From Pirellulaceae bacterium (GTDB lineage Bacteria; Planctomycetota; Planctomycetia; Pirellulales; Pirellulaceae), in assembly GCA_026004795.1 (NCBI GenBank), contig BPJV01000013.1:33791-97790 (forward strand): a DNA stretch of 64,000 nucleotides, given 5' to 3'. Numbering within the stretch: position 1 is the stretch's first letter; the number at the start of each line of letters is the position of its first letter. Positions 56,600-64,000 of the stretch are shown here, one piece after another. Position numbers and translations under genes: made by a program. A model generated the notes under the pieces. That model had not been told where the DNA came from, made no database searches, and was given only the letters and a program-made list of their open reading frames with translations.

Positions 56600-58085
56600 C
56601 CTCCCGCATCCGAATGGTAGGCGCCGCCTGTGGCGGAGATGGTTACTACGCGGTTTGGCGGTGGCTACCGGGCTGCTGCCGTTGATCGTAGCCGAGTTGG
56701 CGTTGCGTTGGGCAGACTACCCACCACCTGCGGCGATTGACCCCTACGTCGACCTGCACCAGCTCCGCCCGCTTTTCGAACCGGTTCCTGGCGATCCGCA
56801 ACGAGTCCACATCGCGCCGGAACGTCTGCACCTTTTCCGCCCCGTTTCTTTTACTCGCCATAAACCTCCGGACACCATTCGCGTGTTCGCCTTGGGGGGC
56901 TCCACCACTCAGGGCGAACCCTACAGCACAGAAACCGCCTTCCCTCGTTGGTTCGGCGAGGCCATGCAGCTTGCCGATCCGACGCATCGCTACGAGGTAA
57001 TCAACTGTGGCGGTCTGTCGTATGCCAGCTACCGCGTCCTGGCGGTGCTGCGCGAAGTAATGCAGTATGAGCCCGACTGGATCCTCGTCTACACTGGCCA
57101 TAATGAGTTTCTCGAACGACGGACCTATGACCACCTGCAGGAAAAGAACTGGAAGAACCAACTCCTCAGTCGCACGCGCCGCCTGCACACCGTCCGAGCG
57201 CTGGGCGAACTTTTTCGAGGTGCACGACCAGCAGGCGACCGTTCCACTAAACCTCTCACGGTCATCCAATCCGAGGTTGACGCCCTCCTCGACTACCGTG
57301 GCGGGTTGGACGCGTACCATCGAGGCGACCCGTGGATGCAAGGCGTGGTGCCTCATTTTGCCTGGAACTTGGAACAAATGCTGCGTCTCTGCCGCCAGGC
57401 GAGAGTGCCACTCATTCTGATTCGTCCGGTGAGTAACCTGGCCGATTGCCCACCGTTTAAGATCGAGCCGCCTCCGAACCTGCCGCCGGATCGCCTCGAG
57501 GCATTTCAGTCGTTGTGGGATGCCGCCCGCGGTGAAGCGGATCCCAGTCGCGCGGCAGCGCTGGCCAACCAGGTCCTCGCTCTTGACCCAGAACATGCCG
57601 GCGCGCATTACCTGCTTGGGCGCTTGGCGTATGAACGTAATGATGCAGCGGAGGCCGATCGCCATCTGGTGCTAGCCCGCGACTTCGACGTATGTCCGCT
57701 CCGGGCGACGACGCCCGTTTTGGAAGTCATCGATCGACTTGCCCGCCGGTACCAGTGCGTCTTCGTGGACGCCGAGCAGCTTTTTGCCGTCCGCTCCCAC
57801 CTGCAGATCGTGGGCAACCAATGGCTGGTGGATCATATCCATCCCTCGATCGAAGGCCATCAGCTTTTGGGACACGAAATCGCTCGGGCATGCATCAACA
57901 ACGGGATGGTGGACGCTCCGGAGTCGAATTGGGCACAAGAGGTGGACGAACGCTTCCGTGACCTTCTTTTGCAACTTGATGAATCCTATTTTCACCGTGC
58001 TCGACAGCGCCTCGAAGGACTGCGTTTGTGGACGCAGGGCCGCGCCAACAAAATCCGTTCTGCCGCCCCCTATACCGCGGACTGA
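56586..58085 (+). CDS. Membrane-anchored SGNH hydrolase with TPR segment
   Basis: A 499-aa protein from ATG 56586, overlapping the end of fmt by 14 bp; the ORF-track start at 56514 lies within fmt. An N-terminal membrane helix (WLLRGLAVATGLLPLIVAEL) is followed by an SGNH hydrolase fold: Ser in FALGGSTTQGEPYS, Asn-bearing block YTGHNEFLERR, and DHIHPSIEGHQLLGHEIA holding the DxxH pair. A TPR-like insertion (ALANQVLALDPEHAGAHYLL, GRLAYERNDAAEADRHL) sits between blocks. This composition is common in planctomycetes and suggests deacetylation of envelope glycans or lipids, but no substrate is known. Confidence 0.87.
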   Translation: MTKVNLPHPNGRRRLWRRWLLRGLAVATGLLPLIVAELALRWADYPPPAAIDPYVDLHQLRPLFEPVPGDPQRVHIAPERLHLFRPVSFTRHKPPDTIRVFALGGSTTQGEPYSTETAFPRWFGEAMQLADPTHRYEVINCGGLSYASYRVLAVLREVMQYEPDWILVYTGHNEFLERRTYDHLQEKNWKNQLLSRTRRLHTVRALGELFRGARPAGDRSTKPLTVIQSEVDALLDYRGGLDAYHRGDPWMQGVVPHFAWNLEQMLRLCRQARVPLILIRPVSNLADCPPFKIEPPPNLPPDRLEAFQSLWDAARGEADPSRAAALANQVLALDPEHAGAHYLLGRLAYERNDAAEADRHLVLARDFDVCPLRATTPVLEVIDRLARRYQCVFVDAEQLFAVRSHLQIVGNQWLVDHIHPSIEGHQLLGHEIARACINNGMVDAPESNWAQEVDERFRDLLLQLDESYFHRARQRLEGLRLWTQGRANKIRSAAPYTAD

Positions 58086-58462
58086 AATCAAGGGGGCGAG
58101 CCGTTTTGGTGCAGCTTTAGGACGTGGCGATGGGGGGCAACCCGTGACTGGATGAAACGTCTCATAGGAGCGACATGCAGGCCTGCATTGAGGCACGGTG
58201 CTGACCGGGTCGATTGGCAGAAGCAACTTCCAGCGGGGGTGAAGCTTACCGAACGACCTGTGGGGACTCGCCATCGGGACAGGTTTCGCCAGCACCGACC
58301 GCCTTGCCTCCCCGATCTGGCGTCCGGGTTGCAACACCCGATGTGTCCCTTTGCCTACGGGCCCTACCGAACTCGCTGCGGCAACATGGCAACGCACCGG
58401 ATGGACTACAATGCTTTGGCATGGCAAGCGATTTCAGTATCTCATGGTGATCGGAGTGGATC
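58086..58462. other. Leader region of the sulfatase gene
   Basis: 377 bases with no gene in the ORF track. It includes a nine-codon mini-ORF (MQACIEARC, ATG 58175) with a good AGGAG ribosome site 4 bases upstream, possibly a leader peptide. GGAG lies 6 bases before the sulfatase ATG. No riboswitch was recognised. Confidence 0.4.
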
Positions 58463-60094
58463 ATGATTAGCACACGGCGTGGTAAGCTGGTCGGCGCGGC
58501 CTTATCGGCGGTTCTAATAGTGATGTCCCTAGGGTCCAGCTTGGGGGCCGAGGAGCGCCCAAATTTCCTGGTGATCATCGCCGATGACATGGGGTATTCG
58601 GATGCCGGGTGTTACGGCGGAGAGATCGCCACACCGAATCTGGATCGGTTAGCAGCCGGCGGACTACGATTCACGCAGTTTTACAACACGGCACGGTGCT
58701 GGCCGACGCGTGCTGCCCTGCTGACCGGGTACTATCCCCAACAGGTTCGACGGGATAGCATGCCCAGTGCGCCGGCTGGATTTGGCGCGCGCGGGGAACG
58801 ACCAGCGTGGGCGCGAACAGTCGCCGCCTACTTGCAGGATGCCGGCTATCGGAGTTACCACTCGGGGAAATGGCACGTCGACGGAGAACCGACCGACCAG
58901 GGTTTCGATCGATCGGATCCCACCAGCCGCGGCCATGGTTTTTTCGAACCGGTGCACAAACCGAATCGTGACCCCCGGTACTACCGCACCATCGATACGG
59001 CAGATCATGCGATCGAGTGCTTGCAGGAGCATGCAGCCCGGTTTACCGATCGCCCCTTCTTTTCCTACGTCGCCTTCCATGCGCCGCACTTCCCGCTGCA
59101 CGCCTTGCCGGAAGACATCGCCCGTTACCAGGATCGCTATGTCGAGGGATGGGAGGAGTTGCGTCGTCAGCGGCATCGGCGGCAGCAGCAGTTGGGATTG
59201 AAAGTAGGGGAGCTTTCAAGACTTGAGCCGACTATCGGTCCGCCGTACGACTTTCCAGAACACCTTGCCTTGCTAGGTCCAGGGGAAGTCAACCGCCCCC
59301 TGCCATGGCACGAGTTGTCGCCGGTCCAGCAACAGTTCCAAGCGACAAAAATGGCGATTCACGCGGCCATGATCGATCGCCTCGATCGTGAGATAGGGCG
59401 GATTCTGGCGCAGGTGGAACGAATGGGAGCCTGGGACAACACGTTCATCTGCTTCCTGTCCGATAACGGTGCCAGCGCGGAGATCATGGTGCGCGGTGAC
59501 GGCCACGACCCGCAGGCACCGCTAGGCTCGGCGGCCACCTACTTGTGCCTGGGACCAGGGTTTTCCAGTGCCGCGAACACTCCGTTTCGTCGCCACAAGA
59601 CATGGGTGCACGAGGGAGGTATTTCGACTCCCTTCATCGTACACTGGCCGGCAGGAATCCTAGAGAACAATTCCTTGCGCACTACCGTCGCCCACGTGAT
59701 CGACATCACGCCCACGCTGCTCGACCTGGCCGGTGTAAAACTCGACCAGCAAAGCGGGCCGCCTATGAGCGGCGTAAGCCTGCGACCGGCGCTGGAGCGG
59801 GACGGCGTGGAGTTGCACGATGCCCTGTGGTTTTACCATGAGGGCAATCGAGCACTGCGGCAAGGGGATTGGAAGATCGTCTATGCCGATGACACGCGCT
59901 CGACTGGGGCGGATCGCAGCGGCCGCTTGGACCGCCGCCCGGCATCCGAGATTCCCTGGAGTTTGTACAATCTGGCCGATGATCGTGCCGAGCAACACGA
60001 TCTGGCGGAGAAGTTTCCTCAGCGGGTGGCAGCCATGGCCGCCCAGTGGGAGGCGATGCGGACAAAGTTTCTCCAACAGGCCACTGCGCGCTAA
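58463..60094 (+). CDS. Exported sulfatase (arylsulfatase family)
   Basis: A 543-aa sulfatase with a Sec signal (LVGAALSAVLIVMSLGSSLGA). The formylglycine site is ARCWPTRAALLTGYYP (C-x-P-x-R, Cys converted to FGly by a maturase not present here). Metal-site motifs are LVIIADDMGYSDAGCYGG at the N terminus and FICFLSDNGASAE later. HSGKWHVDGE and GISTPFIVHWPAGI complete the pattern. The substrate is probably a sulfated polysaccharide, as usual for planctomycetes, but cannot be told from sequence. GGAG lies about 6 bases before ATG 58463. A P-loop NTPase gene follows about 290 bp downstream. Confidence 0.95.
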   Translation: MISTRRGKLVGAALSAVLIVMSLGSSLGAEERPNFLVIIADDMGYSDAGCYGGEIATPNLDRLAAGGLRFTQFYNTARCWPTRAALLTGYYPQQVRRDSMPSAPAGFGARGERPAWARTVAAYLQDAGYRSYHSGKWHVDGEPTDQGFDRSDPTSRGHGFFEPVHKPNRDPRYYRTIDTADHAIECLQEHAARFTDRPFFSYVAFHAPHFPLHALPEDIARYQDRYVEGWEELRRQRHRRQQQLGLKVGELSRLEPTIGPPYDFPEHLALLGPGEVNRPLPWHELSPVQQQFQATKMAIHAAMIDRLDREIGRILAQVERMGAWDNTFICFLSDNGASAEIMVRGDGHDPQAPLGSAATYLCLGPGFSSAANTPFRRHKTWVHEGGISTPFIVHWPAGILENNSLRTTVAHVIDITPTLLDLAGVKLDQQSGPPMSGVSLRPALERDGVELHDALWFYHEGNRALRQGDWKIVYADDTRSTGADRSGRLDRRPASEIPWSLYNLADDRAEQHDLAEKFPQRVAAMAAQWEAMRTKFLQQATAR

Positions 60095-60381
60095 GGTCTA
60101 CCGCGGTCAGCCCCCCCCGCACGATCGAGGGATGGACGCACGTTTCTTGTTCTGCCGGTCGGCACGGACTCGGGTCAGTCCCTCGGTTCGTCGATCTCAC
60201 GCCACCGAAGCCTCTGCGGCAGGTCGATCGCTTCGTCATCGCTCGCCGCAACTCTCGCCCTGATTTGTTGGTCTAGCGGATTCGATCTCGGGGAGCCACG
60301 AATTTGGCAAGCTATACTTGCGCGGCCGATCCGCTATCATTGGAAAAGCATCGTAAACAGGAAGGCATCGGGATCACGAGC

Positions 60382-61878
60382 ATGAATATTCAGCAATTCC
60401 TGCAACATCATGGCATTCAGCGCAACCCGTTCGTGGATGAAGATGCCCAAACGGATACCGTTTTCAAGGAGGGATGCATCGACGAGACCTTTCATCCCGC
60501 CTGGGATAAGGTCTATGGGGATCCGCGCGAACCAGCAACGGCGATCGTATTTGGGTGTAAAGGTTCGGGCAAGACTGCGATGCTGTTGCAAATCGCCCGG
60601 CACCTGAGCAAATTCAATCGAGAGCATCCGGACGAGCGCATTTTTACGATCACTTACAACGACTTCAATCCGTTCCTCGATCGCTTCCGCATGTCGCAGC
60701 ACTTCCATCGCGGGGATCCCCTGAAGCTGCTCCAACGTTGGCGATTATCCGACCACATGGATGCCATTCTATCGTTGGGTGTTACCAAGCTGATCGATGC
60801 GATTGTCGGCCATGGAGCCCCTGAGGAGACGGTGGCCGCCGATCGTCTGCGCGATCTTCCTCCCCACACGGTTCGTGATTTGCTCCTCTTGCAAACGTGC
60901 TATGACCAGTCAAGTGCCGAACCAGTGTTGAATCGCTGGCACATGTTGCGCAAGAAACTGCGCTATGCGCACTGGCGAGCTTATCTGCCGATGGCCGTGG
61001 GGGTGGTCGGCTCGCTAGGAGTCCTCACCGCGGCTATCGCCGCGGTCTCCCAGGGAAATGGTCGCTGGGTGTCTACCTATTGGTACGTGTGGCTCGGTGC
61101 CCTGATGGCAGTGTGGGGATGGTGGTTGCAACGGTTCGTGTTGTGGACTTGGCGCGCCAGTCGTATCCGAAAGCATACGCGCTCGTTGACGCTGGAAACG
61201 AACATGCTGCGACATCGCTTGCTGCGATTCTCCCCACGCGATCTGATGAATCAGCCGTTGCCGAACAAGAGCAGCTGCGAAGATCGGTACGAGCTGTTGG
61301 CGAAGCTGCAAGCCGTTCTGGCTGAATTGGCGTTTCGTGGCGTGATCGTGCTGGTCGACCGCGTCGATGAACCGGAACTGATCAACGGCGATCCGCAACG
61401 CATAAAGGCGTTGGTCTGGCCCCTGCTGGACAATAAGTTTCTCAAGCATCCCGGGTTGGGGGTAAAGATGATGTTGCCCGAGGAGCTGAAGCGTTTCGTT
61501 GATCGTGAAGACGCCGCATTCTACGAACGCGCTAGATTGGACAAGCAGAACATGATTTCCAGCTTCGAATGGACACCGGAAGCACTCCTTGATGTAGCCA
61601 ATGCCCGCATTGCTTGCTGTGCCGATGGCGATCGTTCAGTCACACTGTTTTCGCTATTGAGCGAAGATATTCGTCCAGAGCGAGTGAAAGACGCCTTGCG
61701 CGAGCTGCGTGTCCCCCGTCATCTGTTCAAGTTCTGCTATCGCTTGCTCGTCGCGCATTGCAATGCTCATACGCAAACAGACCCGGTATGGCATGTGCAG
61801 TTGTCGACGTTCGAGTCCGAGTTGGCTGTCTACCTGCGTGATCTGCACCGATTCGAGCAAGGGCTGGGAGCTGGCTGA
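60382..61878 (+). CDS. Membrane-associated P-loop NTPase (KAP-like)
   Basis: A 498-aa protein from ATG 60382 (MNIQQFLQHHGIQRNPFVDE); the earlier ORF-track start lies in the leader. Walker A is FGCKGSGKTAMLLQ (58-71). Two membrane helices (YLPMAVGVVGSLGVLTAAIAA at 201-221 and YWYVWLGALMAVWGWWLQRFV at 233-253) are inserted before Walker B VIVLVDRVDEPEL (321-333). A helical C-terminal half follows. A membrane hairpin between Walker A and B is the hallmark of KAP P-loop NTPases, and the domain order also recalls STAND-like or AAA ATPases. The role is unknown; KAP proteins occur in defence and membrane-organising systems. No partner effector gene is adjacent. Confidence 0.75.
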   Translation: MNIQQFLQHHGIQRNPFVDEDAQTDTVFKEGCIDETFHPAWDKVYGDPREPATAIVFGCKGSGKTAMLLQIARHLSKFNREHPDERIFTITYNDFNPFLDRFRMSQHFHRGDPLKLLQRWRLSDHMDAILSLGVTKLIDAIVGHGAPEETVAADRLRDLPPHTVRDLLLLQTCYDQSSAEPVLNRWHMLRKKLRYAHWRAYLPMAVGVVGSLGVLTAAIAAVSQGNGRWVSTYWYVWLGALMAVWGWWLQRFVLWTWRASRIRKHTRSLTLETNMLRHRLLRFSPRDLMNQPLPNKSSCEDRYELLAKLQAVLAELAFRGVIVLVDRVDEPELINGDPQRIKALVWPLLDNKFLKHPGLGVKMMLPEELKRFVDREDAAFYERARLDKQNMISSFEWTPEALLDVANARIACCADGDRSVTLFSLLSEDIRPERVKDALRELRVPRHLFKFCYRLLVAHCNAHTQTDPVWHVQLSTFESELAVYLRDLHRFEQGLGAG

Positions 61879-61914
61879 GTCCACACTGGCGCTGGCCCGC
61901 CAGGAGTTCGCGTT

Positions 61915-62164
61915 ATGCGATTTCTACGTGTGTTTCTCGGTCAGTTTTGTTTGGTGATGTCGCTGTTGTTTTTGGTTCAAAGCATTGCGCTGAGCCAGTC
62001 AATTTACGATTGCGAAGATTTTATCGATGGATGCAGGGGCGCCCCAACGGCTACCGCATGCGCTTTGTTATGATGTATTGTGCCGTGGAGCGGATTGCGT
62101 CGGTTGCGTGCCCATCCCCACTCCGGAACCGGCCGGCCCGTGGTGTTATTGCAAGATTGGTTAG
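61915..62164 (+). pseudogene. Tiny Cys-rich secreted protein, apparent +1 frameshift
   Basis: A short gene missing from the ORF track. ATG 61915 has AGGAG 8 bases upstream and opens a clear signal peptide (MRFLRVFLGQFCLVMSLLFL...IALSQS), then DCEDFIDGC, but the frame stops at 62073. Removing one base from the GGGG (62036-62039) or CCCC (62042-62045) tract continues into a Cys-rich tail (ALCYDVLCRGADCVGC, GPWCYCKIG) ending at 62164, about 82 aa in total with eight or so cysteines after the signal. The tail would be disulfide- or metal-bound outside the cytoplasm. No family is recognised. The unrepaired version would be a 52-aa secreted peptide. Confidence 0.55.
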
Positions 62165-62203
62165 TTTTGCATCTAGCCACACAGCGTCATGGTAGCAACG
62201 CAT

Positions 62204-62231
62204 CAGCCGGGCGTTTTTCGACACCCGGCTG
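62204..62231 (+). terminator. Hairpin after the Cys-rich mini-gene
   Basis: CAGCCGGG (62204-62211) and CCCGGCTG (62224-62231) form a perfect 8-bp stem around a 12-base T-rich loop. It lies 40 bp after the mini-gene and about 60 bp before the next start codon, so it could end the upstream transcript, although no T-run follows. Confidence 0.4.
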
Positions 62232-62291
62232 GTGTGGAGCGTAGCGTGGGTAGCTTCCATCGCTGGGCATTTTAAGAGGAGGGTGCATTCG

Positions 62292-63209
62292 GTGTATTCG
62301 TCGCAAGTCTTCACTGTGTTGGTGGCACTGGCGCTGGCGTGGGTTGTACCGCGTGCCGCAGGAGTAACCGAAGCTGCATCGGCTCCAGAAATCGTGGATG
62401 AATGGGTGCAATGGGTCACCAATCCGTGGAAGCTGGACGGGCCATTCGAATTTGTGGTTGCGCACCCTTCCGGCAAAGGCGGTGCGAGGCAGCAATGGCG
62501 CGGCAGTTTTTTTCAGAATGGCTTGTACGAGTGTTACGTCTTCAAGTTGGAAGATTCGAATGCGGAGTGGGATCATGCTAAAATCGCCAATCCGGACTAC
62601 TCAGCGTCGCTCGAGAAATCCTCTGACGGCATATGGATACTGGAAGAAGTTGCCTTGCGTTCCACAGCGGAAGTTGTCGAATCGGACAGCCCGGATGTCG
62701 GATTCAAGACCTATGTTCTCGACACTATTCACCGTGCGAATCTGGAGTGGGAATACGACGAGCAAACTCATACATTGCACGGACAAGCATCGAAGACCTT
62801 CGTGGACTCGTTGCCTGAGGGGAAAAACTATGTGAAAAGTGCGATAGTTGAAGTGCGCTCCGATTATCCGCATCTGCCGGTGCGAGTCGAGTACGTTTAC
62901 GGTGGCGGGCTGGCGCCTGATTTTAAAATGATCAGGCACATCGAAGGGTGGCACCCGGTCGGCGATGACTGGATGTTTCGGTCTTTACGAGAAAAGCACT
63001 ACCTAGCGGGTCAAAAACCGATTGAATACGAACGATTCAAGTTAATTGCTGACCCAACGGGTAGTTTCGATACCAAGCGCTGCTATTTATCCTATTACGG
63101 GCTTACGGAGCCGGAGGGATTGGATAAGCCGAATTGGTGGGTGTGGATCGCATTGGCCATCGTCCTGGCCGTCGTGGGTGGACTGCTGGTCAAGAGGGCC
63201 CGCCGGTGA
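62292..63209 (+). CDS. Exported protein with C-terminal membrane anchor, unknown function
   Basis: A 305-aa protein. I choose GTG 62292, 10 bases after AAGAGGAGGG, which makes the N terminus a clean signal peptide (VYSSQVFTVLVALALAWVVP); the ORF-track GTG at 62232 adds 20 residues. The mature domain is rich in beta strands and tryptophans (PWKLDGPFEFVVAHPSGKGG, WHPVGDDWMFRSLREKHYL). It ends in RCYLSYYGLTEPEG, a membrane helix (WWVWIALAIVLAVVGGLLV) and a basic tail KRARR. The end matches the architecture of the gene at 46292-47251. A lipoprotein-carrier-like fold is possible. No function is known. Confidence 0.75.
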   Translation: MYSSQVFTVLVALALAWVVPRAAGVTEAASAPEIVDEWVQWVTNPWKLDGPFEFVVAHPSGKGGARQQWRGSFFQNGLYECYVFKLEDSNAEWDHAKIANPDYSASLEKSSDGIWILEEVALRSTAEVVESDSPDVGFKTYVLDTIHRANLEWEYDEQTHTLHGQASKTFVDSLPEGKNYVKSAIVEVRSDYPHLPVRVEYVYGGGLAPDFKMIRHIEGWHPVGDDWMFRSLREKHYLAGQKPIEYERFKLIADPTGSFDTKRCYLSYYGLTEPEGLDKPNWWVWIALAIVLAVVGGLLVKRARR

Positions 63210-63360
63210 GTTGATAACAGCGGGCAACGGATCGCCATTCCAATTTCGCACGTCGCAGCGAGTTGATGAGTGAGTTTGCGGTAAGCGTGTGTGAGGATTT
63301 TTGGGGGAACGGGTAGGCTGGAGGTGGGTTTGATCCTCTAGCCGAAAGGAGCTCCGTTCC

Positions 63361-63885
63361 ATGGAACAGCTTACTGCATCGAACGATTGTCTCACCGCAA
63401 CGAACGATTCTACTACAAGCAGCGATTCTCTTACTGCAACGAACGAGCGTCTTACTGCGACGAACGATTCTACTGCAACGAACGATCGGCTTTTCGAGCG
63501 GGCGGCGGAGGCGTTCAGGCAGTGGAGGGGGGCGAAGTCGGGACGCGGGCGGATTCCAGATGAACTATGGGATTTGGCGTGTCAGGTAGCTCGCAGGCAC
63601 GGCGTCGCGAAGACCGCCGGGTCGCTGAAGCTCGATTACTATACCCTGCAACGACGGATGGACGGTCGTGGTGGAACACGGGGTAAGGCCGCTGACGCTC
63701 GGAAAAAGCGTCATCCTGGTGGTGCGGGGGCGTTCGTGGAGCTGGCTCCGGTAACGAACATCAGTCCGCAGGCGGAGTGCGAATTGGAATTCGAGAACGG
63801 CCGCGGTACCAAGCTGACCCTGCGTTGGAAGGGAAGCACACCGCCCGACCTGGCTGCGCTCAGCCAACTGGTCCGCCAGGAGTAG
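63361..63885 (+). CDS. IS66-family accessory protein (orf1/TnpA-like)
   Basis: A 174-aa protein with AAAGGAGCTCCGTTCC upstream of ATG 63361. The N-terminal 45 residues are six near-copies of a Thr/Asn-rich unit (LTATNDS). Next comes the conserved part: FRQWRGAKSGRGRIPDELWD, then a helix-turn-helix-like ARRHGVAKTAGSLKLDYYTL, a basic linker and a C-terminal beta segment (LEFENGRGTKLTLRWKGSTP). This matches IS66 orf1 proteins, thought to assist the transposase. The repeat extension is unusual for the family. Confidence 0.8.
   Translation: MEQLTASNDCLTATNDSTTSSDSLTATNERLTATNDSTATNDRLFERAAEAFRQWRGAKSGRGRIPDELWDLACQVARRHGVAKTAGSLKLDYYTLQRRMDGRGGTRGKAADARKKRHPGGAGAFVELAPVTNISPQAECELEFENGRGTKLTLRWKGSTPPDLAALSQLVRQE
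63370..63489 (+). repeat. Tandem 18/21-bp repeats inside IS66 orf1
   Basis: Six units of 21, 21, 18, 21, 21 and 18 bp start at 63370, 63391, 63412, 63430, 63451 and 63472. The consensus is CTTACTGCAACGAACGATTC plus T; the short units lack the first CTT. They are in frame and encode (L)TATNDS-like repeats. Units differ by a few substitutions, so this is an aged minisatellite and not a perfect array. Confidence 0.9.
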
Positions 63886-63890
63886 CGGCC

Positions 63891-64000
63891 ATGCTGCAGA
63901 TCACCCCGCACCTGCGCATTCTGGTGGCGGTCGAGCCGGCTGGATTTTCGCAAGGGCATCGACGGGTTGGCGCGGTTGTGCAAGGACGTGCTCGATGAAG
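63891..64000 (+). pseudogene. tnpB: IS66 tnpB (orf2), partial and apparently frameshifted
   Basis: Starts at ATG 63891, five bases after the orf1 stop, and reads MLQITPHLRILVAVEPAG, the standard IS66 TnpB opening. The frame is then lost. Skipping one G at 63942/63943 restores DFRKGIDGLARLCKDVLDE, which matches TnpB well. The gene continues past the window edge, so length cannot be judged. The extra base could be an IS-inactivating mutation or a sequencing error. Confidence 0.75.

Larger units (their letters stand above)
63281..64000 (+). mobile_element. IS66-family insertion sequence, left part
   Basis: Begins at GTAAGCG (63281), the characteristic IS66-family terminal sequence, and continues through an accessory orf1 (63361-63885) and the start of tnpB (63891 onward). 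The main transposase tnpC and the right end lie beyond the window, so the target duplication cannot be checked. The 8 bases before the element are AGTTTGCG. The tnpB start carries an extra base, which may indicate inactivation. Confidence 0.8.

Noticed and set aside
1-64000. CRISPR arrays, rRNA, tmRNA, RNase P RNA or SRP RNA
   Set aside because: No regularly spaced repeats of CRISPR type and none of the conserved core sequences of these RNAs were seen.

Overview
The window looks like chromosomal DNA from a planctomycete, most likely of the Pirellulales type. This is inferred from gene content, not from a marker alignment. The pointers are a tandem double-length UvrA, a FGly-type sulfatase, several SGNH hydrolases, EF-hand and signal-peptide proteins of planctomycete style, a SufS-SufE fusion, dispersed palindromic intergenic repeats and a fairly high G+C content. 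Genes lie on both strands in short operons. There is no rRNA and no CRISPR array. Two tRNAs are present: a CAU-anticodon tRNA at 11193-11266 and tRNA-Leu(GAG) at 26660-26743.

Layout, 1-26 kb. A truncated ECF sigma factor sits at the left edge, followed by galM convergent with a three-gene sugar ABC importer (lipoprotein, double ATPase, permease). Next come gyrB with a visible -10 box and leader hairpin, a repeat-rich intergenic stretch, a coproporphyrin-type ferrochelatase and the CAU tRNA with a terminator hairpin. A 2326-residue UvrA is divergent from a LigD-phosphoesterase-like gene. Then follow a small exported protein, a PaaK-like adenylate-forming enzyme, a Tat-exported intradiol dioxygenase, proB and purF.

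Layout, 26-36 kb. A GGQ release-factor-like gene and tRNA-Leu with a strong terminator lie next to a minus-strand cluster that resembles a stripped-down type VII (ESX/WXG100) secretion locus. The cluster holds two 80-89 aa helical proteins sharing a W-[RK]-D-x4-[KQ]-F motif, a coiled-coil protein and a 1315-aa FtsK/SpoIIIE-type ATPase with a membrane hairpin. It is the strongest candidate here for an under-described system. After it come an unknown Cys-containing protein, the SufS-SufE fusion, a Dabb-domain protein coupled to an FHA protein, and a radical SAM protein.

Layout, 37-64 kb. This part holds an eight-loop EF-hand lipoprotein split by a frameshift, a LuxR-type response regulator, an enolase-superfamily enzyme, an exported protein and a HlyD/ABC-2 exporter pair. 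A repeat-flanked membrane-anchored protein follows, then a pentaheme cytochrome next to an outer-membrane barrel. Next are pncB, an SGNH hydrolase, proC, a frameshifted fmt, an SGNH-TPR protein, a sulfatase, a KAP-like NTPase, a tiny Cys-rich secreted protein and a second membrane-anchored protein. The left end of an IS66-family element closes the window.

Four reading frames (EF-hand protein, fmt, the Cys-rich mini-protein and IS66 tnpB) each look broken by a single extra base. The first two breaks lie in a C7 and a G9 run. fmt is a conserved housekeeping gene, so at least part of this pattern may be base-calling error.
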